Origin: Firmicutes bacterium UBA3932
GTDB taxonomy: Bacteria > Bacillota > Clostridia > Peptostreptococcales > Anaerovoracaceae
Length of the DNA: 11,881 nt
Assembly: GCA_002385825.1 (NCBI GenBank)
Contig: DGEG01000049.1
Span: forward strand, 1 to 11,881
Reading direction: 5' to 3'
Shown in pieces: positions 1-6,770 of this stretch. The notes beneath the pieces were generated by a model. It was given only the letters and a program-made list of their open reading frames with translations. It ran no database searches and had not been told where the DNA came from. Numbering within the stretch: the first letter of the stretch is position 1; each line of letters opens with the position of its first letter. The position numbers were made by a program, and so were the translations under genes.

Positions 1-6
1 AGGATA

Positions 7-891
7 TTACTCTATGTTCTGAACCTGTTCGCGGATCTTTTCAATCTCACTTTTTATTTCCACTACATAGTTCGTAATTACGATATCGTTGGCCTTGGAA
101 CCGATGGTGTTTGCTTCCCGATTCATCTCCTGAACAAGGAAATCCAGCCTCCTGCCGTCCGGCTGGTTGCTCTGGCTGATTATCTGTTTCAGCTGGCATA
201 TATGGCTGTTCAGCCGTACCAATTCTTCCGTAATGTTTGATTTATCCGCGAAAAGAGCAGCTTCCAATGCAATACGATCTTCAGGGACTTCTGCTGCAGA
301 ACCAAGCAAATCAGCAATCCTTTCCTGCAACTTATCCTTGTAAAACTGCACCACCTGCGGTGCCCGTTCGCTGATTTTTTCGGCCATATCACTGATCATA
401 TCAGCCCGCATTAATATATCTTCCGCCAGCTTTTCCCCTTCCTGCGTCCTCATTTCATCCAGCTTTTCCACCGCTTCCCTGACGGGAACAGAGAGGCTTT
501 TAAAGATCTCTTCTTCATCCTCAACGTCCGGAACAGCTTTCAGAACATCGGGCAGGGTTGCAAGAAGCGAAAGGGTGATATCTCCCGTCAAAGAGAAGTT
601 CTGCTGCAACTCCTTCAAGTTATCGTAGTATTGCTTGGCCAATACGGTGTTGAGCTTTACGGTGGTATCGTCTTCCGTCAGATTTTCCACCATTATAGAT
701 AAATCTATCTTGCCTCTTCTGGCCACTTCTCTAACGATGGACTTAAGTCTCTCTTCGGCGAAGGAATATCGTCTCGACATCTTTATGTTAATATCACTGT
801 ACCTGTGATTTACAGACCTCACCTCGACGATTATGTTCCTCTTCCCGTCGCAATATTCGCTTCTACCGAACCCGGTCATACTCTTGATCAT
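7..891 (-). CDS. yicC: YicC/YloC family endoribonuclease-like protein
   Basis: Member of the YicC/YloC family, whose E. coli and B. subtilis members are described as endoribonucleases; the cytoplasmic RNA targets are not evident from sequence. The 294-residue protein has the family length. It begins with the hallmark MIKSMTGFGRSE segment (YicC N domain, roughly residues 1-155) and ends with the DUF1732 region containing FLVQEMNREANTIGSK. An upstream in-frame extension of 30 residues to 981 exists, but the start at 891 is chosen because AAGGAG lies about seven bases before that ATG and the family N-terminus is exactly MIKSMTGFG. It diverges from rqcH, as expected from the neighbouring yloA and yloC genes of B. 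subtilis. In relatives remA and gmk often follow; those would lie beyond the left edge. Family assignment is secure; biological role less so. Confidence 0.96.
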   Translation of the reverse strand: MIKSMTGFGRSEYCDGKRNIIVEVRSVNHRYSDINIKMSRRYSFAEERLKSIVREVARRGKIDLSIMVENLTEDDTTVKLNTVLAKQYYDNLKELQQNFSLTGDITLSLLATLPDVLKAVPDVEDEEEIFKSLSVPVREAVEKLDEMRTQEGEKLAEDILMRADMISDMAEKISERAPQVVQFYKDKLQERIADLLGSAAEVPEDRIALEAALFADKSNITEELVRLNSHICQLKQIISQSNQPDGRRLDFLVQEMNREANTIGSKANDIVITNYVVEIKSEIEKIREQVQNIE

Positions 892-960
892 CTTTTTTCT
901 CCTTGTTTTTCTGAAGCTTGTCCTTGTATTTCGTGGATTTGCTTTGGTGTCTATACTAGT

Positions 961-990
961 TATGTTATCATATGGTATCATATGGTATTA
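961..990. repeat. Three tandem 10-bp repeats between yicC and rqcH
   Basis: Three consecutive imperfect copies read TATGTTATCA, TATGGTATCA and TATGGTATTA. The period equals about one turn of the double helix. Read on the plus strand, each copy carries a TGN-TATCAT or TGG-TATTAT extended -10-like sequence. On the minus strand a perfect TATAAT overlaps the last copy. The array therefore lies in the divergent promoter region of yicC and rqcH. Whether it is an operator, redundant -10 elements or a slippage product cannot be told from one sequence. Confidence 0.75.
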
Positions 991-991
991 T
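983..991 (+). promoter_or_regulatory. Possible extended -10 promoter for rqcH
   Basis: TGG followed by TATTAT matches an extended -10 (TGN-TATAAT) with one mismatch. No convincing -35 hexamer is seen 16-18 bp upstream. Predicted transcription start is near 998, giving a leader of about 55 nt before the rqcH ATG at 1053. Confidence 0.35.
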
Positions 992-1015
992 ACATTTTGC
1001 ACGTAAAATAATCTA
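987..1015 (-). promoter_or_regulatory. Possible promoter for yicC
   Basis: On the minus strand a perfect TATAAT (992 to 987) is preceded by a 17-bp spacer and a poor -35 (TAGATT, three of six matches). It would start transcription near 980, about 89 nt before the yicC ATG. It overlaps the opposing rqcH -10 candidate, so the two promoters could interfere with each other. Confidence 0.4.
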
Positions 1016-1052
1016 TCTGTTTTCTTTTTGTGAAAAGCGAGGCGAAAAAACA

Positions 1053-2777
1053 ATGGCTTACGATGGTCTGGTAGCAGGCGCGATTGCGAGATATCTCAAC
1101 GAAATCCTTGCAGGCGGCAGGATCGATAAAATATATCATCCCGATGCGGAAGAACTGATCTTTGTCATTCATGCCGGCAGAGAGCGACACCGGCTCTATA
1201 TGTCCGCAAACAGCGGGCATGCTCGCATGCACCTTCTGAAAGAGGATAAGGATCTGGCAAATCCGCAAAACCCGACCGCTTTCTGCATGCTGCTGCGCAA
1301 ACACTTTCAAGGCGGCAGGATAACGGAAATCCGCCAGGTCCAGTCCGAACGGATCATAGAGCTGGATGTAATCCATGTGGACGAGCTCGGCTTTTCCGTA
1401 AACAAAAGGCTCATCGTAGAGATCATGGGCAAGCACAGCAACATCATCGCTATAGAGGAATCCGACGGCAGGATCATCGATTGCATCAAGCGGATTACGC
1501 CGGATCTTAGCCGATATCGACAGTTGCTGCCCGGCCTTACTTATGTCTATCCTCCGGACCACAACAAGGTCTGTTTTTATACATTAACAGAAGAAACCTT
1601 GAGACAAATTATAGAAGAAAGCTCCTCGTCTCTCCCTAAGACCCTCGTTAACGGCATACAGGGAGTAAGCCCGGTAATTGGCGAAGAGATATGTAAAGCA
1701 GCCGTTCGATCGGCGCTGAAGGATGCGGAAGCTCTCACCGCAGCAGATCTGTTGAAAGTCATGTCAGAAATGGCACATAAGATTGTTTCGGGAAACGTAA
1801 AGCCCGTGGTTTATGTGGACAAGGACGGGGTTCCCGAGGATTTTCATATCTTTCCTCTGTCCGATGCTGAAAGCCTGTTGGATAAAATTGTTTTTGACGA
1901 TCCCAGCAGCGCAGCGGCATATTACTTTTCCCATAAGGCTTCTTCTAACAGGATCCGCCAAAAGTCATCGGATTTGATGCGGGTACTTTCCGCTATTTTG
2001 GACAAGCTCTATTTGAAAAAGCAGCGCCTGTCCGAGGATCTCATCGCCGCCGAAAATGCGGAGCATTATCGCATCTATGGAGAGCTCCTGACCGCAAACC
2101 TTCATAATATCTCTTCCGGAAAATCCGTTGCCAGAGTCCTCAATTACTATGACAATACGGAAGTCGACATCCCTCTCGACCCGCGTTTTTCACTGTCGGA
2201 AAACGCCCAACGATACTTCAAAAAGTACAGCAAGGCAAAGACAGCCGTGCGGGAAAAGAAGGTTCAACTGGATGAAACGAACCATTCTATAGATTATCTC
2301 GAATCCATCGTCACATATGTGGAAAATGCCACCACCCTGGAGGAAATAGAAGAGATACGTCAGGAACTGATAGAAGGAGGTTACCTGCGCAGGAAAAGAA
2401 GCGATTACCGCTCTTCCAGGCCCAAGCTGCAACCCCACTCTTTCATTGCTCAGGACGGTTCACGCATTCTTGTGGGAAGAAATAACAAGGAAAATGATTA
2501 TCTGACCTTGAAAACCGCCAACAAAAAGGATTTGTGGTTTCATACCAAGGATATACCCGGTTCTCATGTAATCCTGTCTGCGGAAGGTAAGACGCCTTCT
2601 GACGAAGCCATCCGGCAGGCTGCTTCTCTTGCCGCATATTACAGCAAAGCCCGCCATTCTACCAATGTGCCGGTGGATTATACTCAAGTGCGCTATGTGA
2701 AAAAGCCCTCCGGTGCAAAGCCCGGCATGGTGATTTATAGCAACCACAAAACCCTCTATGTAGACCCGAAAAAATAA
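1053..2777 (+). CDS. rqcH: RqcH (NEMF/Rqc2/FbpA family), ribosome quality-control factor
   Basis: Bacterial Rqc2/NEMF homologue, also annotated FbpA or fibronectin-binding protein. In B. subtilis RqcH binds 50S subunits carrying stalled peptidyl-tRNA and recruits alanyl-tRNA to add C-terminal alanine tails, marking the chain for degradation. The 574-residue protein has NFACT-N (about 1-175, with LLRKHFQGGRI at 81-90), a helix-hairpin-helix-like region (about 180-240), coiled-coil arms (about 300-445) and NFACT-R (about 465-568, with DLWFHTKDIPGSHV). The start at 1053 is chosen because the family begins MAYDG; the upstream in-frame extension has no family character. At the conserved Asp-Arg pair of NFACT-N this protein has Glu99-Arg100, a conservative change. 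The partner RqcP/YlmH is missing from its usual place in the nearby divIVA cluster. Confidence 0.95.
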   Translation: MAYDGLVAGAIARYLNEILAGGRIDKIYHPDAEELIFVIHAGRERHRLYMSANSGHARMHLLKEDKDLANPQNPTAFCMLLRKHFQGGRITEIRQVQSERIIELDVIHVDELGFSVNKRLIVEIMGKHSNIIAIEESDGRIIDCIKRITPDLSRYRQLLPGLTYVYPPDHNKVCFYTLTEETLRQIIEESSSSLPKTLVNGIQGVSPVIGEEICKAAVRSALKDAEALTAADLLKVMSEMAHKIVSGNVKPVVYVDKDGVPEDFHIFPLSDAESLLDKIVFDDPSSAAAYYFSHKASSNRIRQKSSDLMRVLSAILDKLYLKKQRLSEDLIAAENAEHYRIYGELLTANLHNISSGKSVARVLNYYDNTEVDIPLDPRFSLSENAQRYFKKYSKAKTAVREKKVQLDETNHSIDYLESIVTYVENATTLEEIEEIRQELIEGGYLRRKRSDYRSSRPKLQPHSFIAQDGSRILVGRNNKENDYLTLKTANKKDLWFHTKDIPGSHVILSAEGKTPSDEAIRQAASLAAYYSKARHSTNVPVDYTQVRYVKKPSGAKPGMVIYSNHKTLYVDPKK

Positions 2778-2869
2778 CTATAAGAGAGCTGCGAATTGAT
2801 GCTTTTGCAACAAAACGCCAGCACTTATTACATTTCATCCATTATTTATTACAATTGGTAAATTTTAGG

Positions 2870-2898
2870 TTGACTTTTAAGCAGATCGTTATTATTAT
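2870..2898 (+). promoter_or_regulatory. Sigma-A-type promoter for the small Cys-rich gene
   Basis: TTGACT (2870-2875) and TATTAT (2893-2898) are separated by 17 bp, each five of six matches to consensus. Predicted start is near 2905, leaving a leader of about 80 nt. A TATAAT at 2912-2917 is an alternative -10 but has only a poor -35. The promoter supports an independent transcript rather than rqcH read-through. Confidence 0.6.
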
Positions 2899-2985
2899 TT
2901 GAATCACTATATATAATCACCTCAGTCAAGCAGCATCGTATGAAGAGGACGGAGCGCATCCGATGCCGGAAAGTGAGGAATGAAG

Positions 2986-3141
2986 ATGAATATAGAAAAA
3001 ACGAAAAAAACGATCTGCTATCCGGAAATCATATGCGCAGCTGAAATGTCGTGCACTCTGTGCGGAAAGCACAACAGCCAACGATTCAAGCACGGCTATA
3101 TATGCGAAGAATGCCTCGTATACGTTAAAACCCAATCGTAG
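2986..3141 (+). CDS. Small Cys-rich putative zinc-finger protein, unrecognised family
   Basis: A 51-residue ORF whose second half has two CxxC knuckles: CTLCGK (Cys23, Cys26) and ICEEC (Cys40, Cys43), separated by 13 residues. Two further cysteines (Cys11, Cys17) lie before them. The CxxCGK...GYICEEC pattern resembles small treble-clef or zinc-ribbon modules such as the ClpX zinc-binding domain and the sigma-G inhibitor Gin. Neither family can be assigned from this resemblance alone. The ATG at 2986 is preferred because GAGG (2975-2978) lies seven bases upstream; the in-frame ATG at 2980 touches the ribosome binding site and would add two residues. A good promoter lies upstream. The gene converges on rluD with a 68-bp gap in which no clear terminator hairpin was found. 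The even-spaced cysteines argue against a chance ORF. Confidence 0.72.
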   Translation: MNIEKTKKTICYPEIICAAEMSCTLCGKHNSQRFKHGYICEECLVYVKTQS

Positions 3142-3209
3142 TCAAAAGGTAGTGCTTCCGTTCTTTCCCCTAAAGCTTATTTGCCCCTGTATTTTAAGTA
3201 CGGTGCTGC

Positions 3210-4139
3210 TTAAGAGGTGCTCATGGAGCGTAATTTGGCAAGCATCTGATCAAAATCCTCCGGAAGGGGACTGTCGAACTCCATGTATTCCCCCGTCGAT
3301 GGATGGCGAAAACCCAGCGTTTTAGCGTGCAACATCTGGCCTTCCGCTTTTATTGCCGATCTTTTAGGCCCATACAGAGGATCTCCAAGCAGAGGATGAT
3401 TGATGTGGGCCATGTGTACACGAATCTGATGTGTCCTGCCCGTTTCTAAAACCGCTTCAATATAAGTAAACTTACCGAAACGCTCCAAAACCCTGTAATG
3501 GGTCCTGGCCTCTTTGCCGTTTCTATGTACCACCGCCATGCGCAATCTGTTTTTGGGGTCTCTGCCTATGGGTGCATCCACCATTCCTTTATCTTCAGTA
3601 AAATTGTTGTGCACGATGGCTCTGTAAGCCCTGGTAATGGTATGGGCGGCAAACTGTTCAGCCAGGGATTGATGGGCCTTGTCATTCTTGGCAATGACGA
3701 GAAGACCGCTGGTATCCTTGTCAATGCGGTGCACTATGCCCGGGCGAATCACCCCGTTGATTGAAGAAAGCCTTCCCCGGCAATGATAGAGTACACCGTT
3801 GACCAGTGTTCCGGTTGGATTCCCGGCTGCGGGATGAACAACCATTCCCTTAGGCTTATCCACTACAAGCAGATCCTCGTCCTCATATACGATATTGAGC
3901 GGGATGTTCTCAGGTGAGGCTTCCAACGGGGCAGGCTCTTCAATGTTAACCTCTACAAGATCGCCCTCTGCAAGCTTGTGCTTTTTTAAAAGCACAGGAA
4001 TTCCATTTACCAAAACCCCGCCTTTTTCAATGAGTTTCTGCACGCTGCTTCTTGATGTGTCCTCCAGGAGCCTGGACAACACGATGTCCATTCTTTCTCC
4101 TGCATCCTGTTCTTCAATTTTAAAGGCAATCCTCATCAT
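3210..4139 (-). CDS. rluD: RluD/YlyB-type 23S rRNA pseudouridine synthase
   Basis: RluA-family pseudouridine synthase that isomerises uridines in large-subunit rRNA. The 309-residue protein has an N-terminal S4 RNA-binding domain (about 15-75) and a catalytic domain. The family motif HRIDKDTSGLL is at 137-147, with Asp140 as the catalytic aspartate; GRTHQIRVHMAH lies further on. The start ATG at 4139 overlaps the lspA stop in an ATGA, implying translational coupling; AGAGG lies about nine bases upstream. A second ATG follows immediately, so the exact start is uncertain by one codon. lspA-rluD adjacency is the same as lspA-ylyB in B. subtilis. Target uridines (1911/1915/1917 for E. coli RluD) are inferred from the family; RluB- or RluC-like specificity cannot be fully excluded. 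It is the last gene of the operon. Confidence 0.93.
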   Translation of the reverse strand: MMRIAFKIEEQDAGERMDIVLSRLLEDTSRSSVQKLIEKGGVLVNGIPVLLKKHKLAEGDLVEVNIEEPAPLEASPENIPLNIVYEDEDLLVVDKPKGMVVHPAAGNPTGTLVNGVLYHCRGRLSSINGVIRPGIVHRIDKDTSGLLVIAKNDKAHQSLAEQFAAHTITRAYRAIVHNNFTEDKGMVDAPIGRDPKNRLRMAVVHRNGKEARTHYRVLERFGKFTYIEAVLETGRTHQIRVHMAHINHPLLGDPLYGPKRSAIKAEGQMLHAKTLGFRHPSTGEYMEFDSPLPEDFDQMLAKLRSMSTS

Positions 4140-4603
4140 CCTTCGAGTCCTCTCTTTGCCTCAATCTTGGGCTGGACAAAAAAGAGATAATAAACGAGCA
4201 ACCCGCAGCCGCAGCATACGCAGATGTCCGCCACATTGAAAACAGGAAATACTCGGAAATCAAAAAAGTCCACTACGTAACCCAGGCGGATTCTGTCTAT
4301 CAGATTTCCGAACCCTCCTCCTTCGATGAAAGAAAGGGCAAGGGAAAGCATCCAGTGGTTTTTCTTTCTCCTTTGAATCATGAAGATGAGAATGGCCACC
4401 AGGGTGATAAATGTGATAACTATTAAAAATACCTGCTTCCCTTGAAGAATACTGAAAGCAGCTCCGAAATTGCGTATATATGTCAGATGAAAAATGCCGT
4501 CGATAAGAGGAATGGACTGATTATAGTCCATTCCTGTTTTTACAAAGTATTTAGAGATTTGATCAATGCCAATCAGAGCGAATATGATGAAATAATAGAT
4601 CAT
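4136..4603 (-). CDS. lspA: Lipoprotein signal peptidase (signal peptidase II)
   Basis: Membrane aspartyl protease that cleaves signal peptides of prolipoproteins after lipid attachment. Four hydrophobic segments are visible. Family motifs are IDQISK near the N-terminus, RNFGAAFSIL, GNLIDRIR and FNVAD. The predicted catalytic aspartates are those of LIDR and FNVAD (Asp107 and Asp130 if counted from the upstream GTG). The ATG at 4603 gives 155 residues and an N-terminus (MIYYFI...IDQ) that lines up with B. subtilis LspA. A GTG at 4615, giving four more residues and an 11-bp overlap with divIVA, is a real alternative because neither start has a strong ribosome binding site. The last membrane helix holds four cysteines just after the catalytic Asp (CVCCGC), which is unusual. 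Overlaps rluD by four bases. Confidence 0.93.
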   Translation of the reverse strand: MIYYFIIFALIGIDQISKYFVKTGMDYNQSIPLIDGIFHLTYIRNFGAAFSILQGKQVFLIVITFITLVAILIFMIQRRKKNHWMLSLALSFIEGGGFGNLIDRIRLGYVVDFFDFRVFPVFNVADICVCCGCGLLVYYLFFVQPKIEAKRGLEG

Positions 4604-4604
4604 A

Positions 4605-5198
4605 TTACTTCTCACTTCCCGCTCTGAAGTTAAAAATTGTCTTATCCGTGAAGTCTACTCCTTCTTCTCTGTCATCTTTTCGCTCATAAGACAGATTCTC
4701 GGTCTTGCTCTCAAGGATGCTCTTTAAATCCTCCATTCCCTTATCGTCAAACAACTCCTTGCTCAGGGTATCAAATCTTTCAAGCTCCGATTCAAGGAGG
4801 GCTTTATATTTAGTTCGAAACGCGTTGAAACGGTTGCGAAGATTTTCGTTTTCTTTGTGAAGCCTCTCTGCATATTCTCTGGCTTCTCTAGTAATCCGAT
4901 CCGCATCTAATTCCGCGTTTTTCAGCAGGATTTCCGCACGTTTTTCTGCGCTTGCGGAAATATCTCCCATCAACGCTTTTGCCGCTTCCAAAGTATCCAG
5001 CACCATTCCTTCGGTGCTTCTGTACCGTTCCAGTTCGGCGCTGAGAGCCCTCACCTGTTCCTTGAGGTTATTGTTTTCCTCGATGAGCCTTTCCATATCA
5101 GTAGTGATGAGATCCAGGAAAGTATCCACTTCTTCCGGCTTATAGCCCCGAACTCCCCTGGTAAATTCCTGATTTTGTATGTCCAACGGAGTAATCAT
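4605..5198 (-). CDS. divIVA: DivIVA family polar/septal scaffold protein
   Basis: Coiled-coil protein that gathers at negatively curved membrane at septa and poles and recruits division, chromosome-anchoring or cell-wall factors. The 197-residue product starts MITPLDIQNQEF and has the DivIVA N-terminal membrane-binding module with the VRGYKPEEVDTFLD signature (about 16-29). Long heptad-patterned coiled coils (about 30-65 and 75-150) and an acidic variable tail follow. The membrane-tip Phe-Arg pair of B. subtilis corresponds here to Val16-Arg17. The start is strongly supported by AAGGAGGG about seven bases upstream. In B. subtilis ylmH precedes divIVA and ileS follows it; here it sits directly between yggT and lspA. 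A GpsB-like role is unlikely given the length. Confidence 0.93.
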   Translation of the reverse strand: MITPLDIQNQEFTRGVRGYKPEEVDTFLDLITTDMERLIEENNNLKEQVRALSAELERYRSTEGMVLDTLEAAKALMGDISASAEKRAEILLKNAELDADRITREAREYAERLHKENENLRNRFNAFRTKYKALLESELERFDTLSKELFDDKGMEDLKSILESKTENLSYERKDDREEGVDFTDKTIFNFRAGSEK

Positions 5199-5252
5199 TT
5201 CTAACCCTCCTTAAATAATTGGAGCTGCAAGTTGTATTAGACGATTAAGGCA

Positions 5253-5537
5253 CTACAACATAAACCCTATGAGCAACGCGCTCAACAAACGTCTTATAAT
5301 GTATATGGCAAAGATGGCAAGAACCGGTGAAAAATCAATGGCACTATGTCCCATAATCCGATTTGACAGGCTCCTGAAAGGAGCCAGGATCGGTTCCGTA
5401 ATACGGATAACGCTCATATAGAGCGGATACAAACGGTCTCCCGGGCGGATAAACCAACTCATAATTGCCCTTCCCAGGATGAGATAAACAATGACCTGGA
5501 AGAACAGGTTGATTACTTGCATCAAGAATATGGTCAT
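5253..5537 (-). CDS. yggT: YggT/YlmG family membrane protein
   Basis: Small integral membrane protein of the YggT/YlmG family. Homologues are genetically linked to cell division in Firmicutes and to nucleoid or membrane organisation in plastids and cyanobacteria; the biochemical role is not established. The 94-residue product has two hydrophobic segments (about 3-28 and 68-92). Between them is the conserved loop with RLYPLYMSVIRITEPILAPF, including the family's TEPILAPFR core. GGAGG lies six to seven bases before the ATG, inside the end of sepF; the gap to sepF is three bases. The following 54-bp gap to divIVA is where ylmH would be expected and contains only the divIVA ribosome binding site. 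Confidence 0.93.
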   Translation of the reverse strand: MTIFLMQVINLFFQVIVYLILGRAIMSWFIRPGDRLYPLYMSVIRITEPILAPFRSLSNRIMGHSAIDFSPVLAIFAIYIIRRLLSALLIGFML

Positions 5538-5540
5538 TAA

Positions 5541-6047
5541 CTACCTCCAAGGATTGTTGATGGTGGGCGTATGGCTCGATGTCTGTTGGGCGATATAAGC
5601 AGTTACGTCCACATTTTCCGGCGCAAAGACAAAGATATTGTTTGCCACCTTCTGCACGTTACCGTTCAAAGCATAAGTGGCTCCGCTGAGAAAATCAAAT
5701 ATCTTTCTGGCTGTATCCGTTTCGATCTTTTCAAGATTGATGATTATGGGCTTCTTTGCCTTCAAACTGTCCACCAGCTTGGGACACTCATCGAATCCCT
5801 GGGGCTCGATGACGATCATCTTGAATTGATTCGGCCCGGTGGCTCTGCTGCTCAGAGGCAGGACTCTGCCGTCCTTGTTCTCTTTCTCTTTGGCTTTGAT
5901 TTCGCTGCGCGGCAATACCACAGAACTTCGCGGATCGATGGCCTGACGCTCCGCTGCATTCTTAGACATTTCTTCTTCCACTTCTTCCTCTTCTATCTCT
6001 TCGATTCCGATAAGAACCTTTAGCTTGCTGAATAAACCGTCCCCCAT
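5541..6047 (-). CDS. sepF: SepF, FtsZ-bundling membrane anchor
   Basis: Cell-division protein that binds the FtsZ C-terminus, forms rings or arcs and tethers the Z-ring to membrane through an N-terminal amphipathic helix. The product has the short amphipathic start (GLFSKLKVLIGI), an acidic and then charged linker (about 15-70), and the SepF core with GFDECPKLVDSLKAKKPIIINL and DFLSGATYALNG. The C-terminus ends in a short Thr/Asn-rich tail. The ATG at 6047 (168 residues) is chosen over the ATG at 6053 because GAGGAG is seven bases from the former and one base from the latter, and because it matches the usual short M-x-GLF N-terminus. It follows yggS with an 18-bp gap, the conserved ylmE-sepF order. 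Confidence 0.95.
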   Translation of the reverse strand: MGDGLFSKLKVLIGIEEIEEEEVEEEMSKNAAERQAIDPRSSVVLPRSEIKAKEKENKDGRVLPLSSRATGPNQFKMIVIEPQGFDECPKLVDSLKAKKPIIINLEKIETDTARKIFDFLSGATYALNGNVQKVANNIFVFAPENVDVTAYIAQQTSSHTPTINNPWR

Positions 6048-6065
6048 TTTCATACTCCTCGCTTG

Positions 6066-6770
6066 TCATTTATTGTAGTTTCGTTCTCCGAAAATGGACG
6101 TTCCGAGCCTTACCACATTTGCGCCCTCTTCAATAGCGACTTGATAATCGTTGGACATGCCCATGGATAGGTACCGGAAGTCCAATCTCTCATGTTCAAT
6201 TGCCCCGCATTTCCGGTAAAGATTCGTCATCTCGGCAAAATAGCCCCGCACCGTCTCCGGATCTTCCACAAAGGGCACCATGCTCATCAGCCCTCTTATC
6301 CGTACATTTGGGCAGTTCTCCAAAATCTCACGAATCCTTTGTTCCGTTTCTTCGGGGCCTATACCGAATTTGCTCTCTTCCCCGGCAATGTTGATCTGGA
6401 TCAGCACATCCATGATTTTGTTGTGCTGTTCCGCCCTCTTGTTTATCTCCTGCGCCAGTTTGATCGAATCCACAGAATGGATCAATGCAACTTTGTCGAT
6501 GATATATTTTACCTTATTTGTCTGTAGATGTCCAATCATATGCCAGCGTACGGCTTTCACTTTATCGTATTTGTCCAAGAGCTCCTGAACCTTGTTTTCT
6601 CCGATATCGGTGATGCCCGCATCGATGGCCGCATTGATCTCCTCGGGAGTGCGGGTTTTCGTGACGGCAATCAGGAGCACATCATCAGGGTTTCTTCCTC
6701 CCCGCAGGGCTGCTTCCTTTATGTTCTCTCTGATTTTATCGATGTTCGACTTTATTTGGTCTTTATTCAT
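6066..6770 (-). CDS. yggS: YggS/YlmE/PLPBP family pyridoxal-phosphate homeostasis protein
   Basis: PLP-binding TIM-barrel protein without known enzymatic turnover; the family (YggS, YlmE, human PLPBP) maintains vitamin B6 and amino-acid balance. The 234-residue length is typical. The PLP lysine is Lys38 in LIAVTKT. Other family motifs are WHMIGHLQTNK (about 76-86), HSVDS, the KFGI segment, and the C-terminal LSMGMSNDYQVAIEEGAN and VRLGTSIFG, which bind the phosphate. The ATG overlaps the end of the HlyD-like gene by eight bases, indicating tight coupling. It sits just before sepF, the standard arrangement in Firmicutes, where the reason for linkage to division genes is not understood. Confidence 0.95.
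   Translation of the reverse strand: MNKDQIKSNIDKIRENIKEAALRGGRNPDDVLLIAVTKTRTPEEINAAIDAGITDIGENKVQELLDKYDKVKAVRWHMIGHLQTNKVKYIIDKVALIHSVDSIKLAQEINKRAEQHNKIMDVLIQINIAGEESKFGIGPEETEQRIREILENCPNVRIRGLMSMVPFVEDPETVRGYFAEMTNLYRKCGAIEHERLDFRYLSMGMSNDYQVAIEEGANVVRLGTSIFGERNYNK

Noticed and set aside
892..981. N-terminal extension of YicC by 30 residues
   Set aside because: It crosses the predicted promoter and the 10-bp repeats, and the family N-terminus with a strong SD is at 891.
978..1562. 194-codon ORF antisense to rqcH
   Set aside because: It overlaps the secure rqcH reading frame, has no family features and reads as a shadow of that gene.
3142..3209. Bidirectional terminator between the small Cys-rich gene and rluD
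   Set aside because: I found no GC-rich inverted repeat followed by a T-run on either strand; termination there cannot be shown from the sequence.
5571..6023. 150-codon ORF antisense to sepF
   Set aside because: Lies wholly over sepF, with no SD and low-complexity Phe/Leu-rich sequence mirroring the acidic SepF linker.
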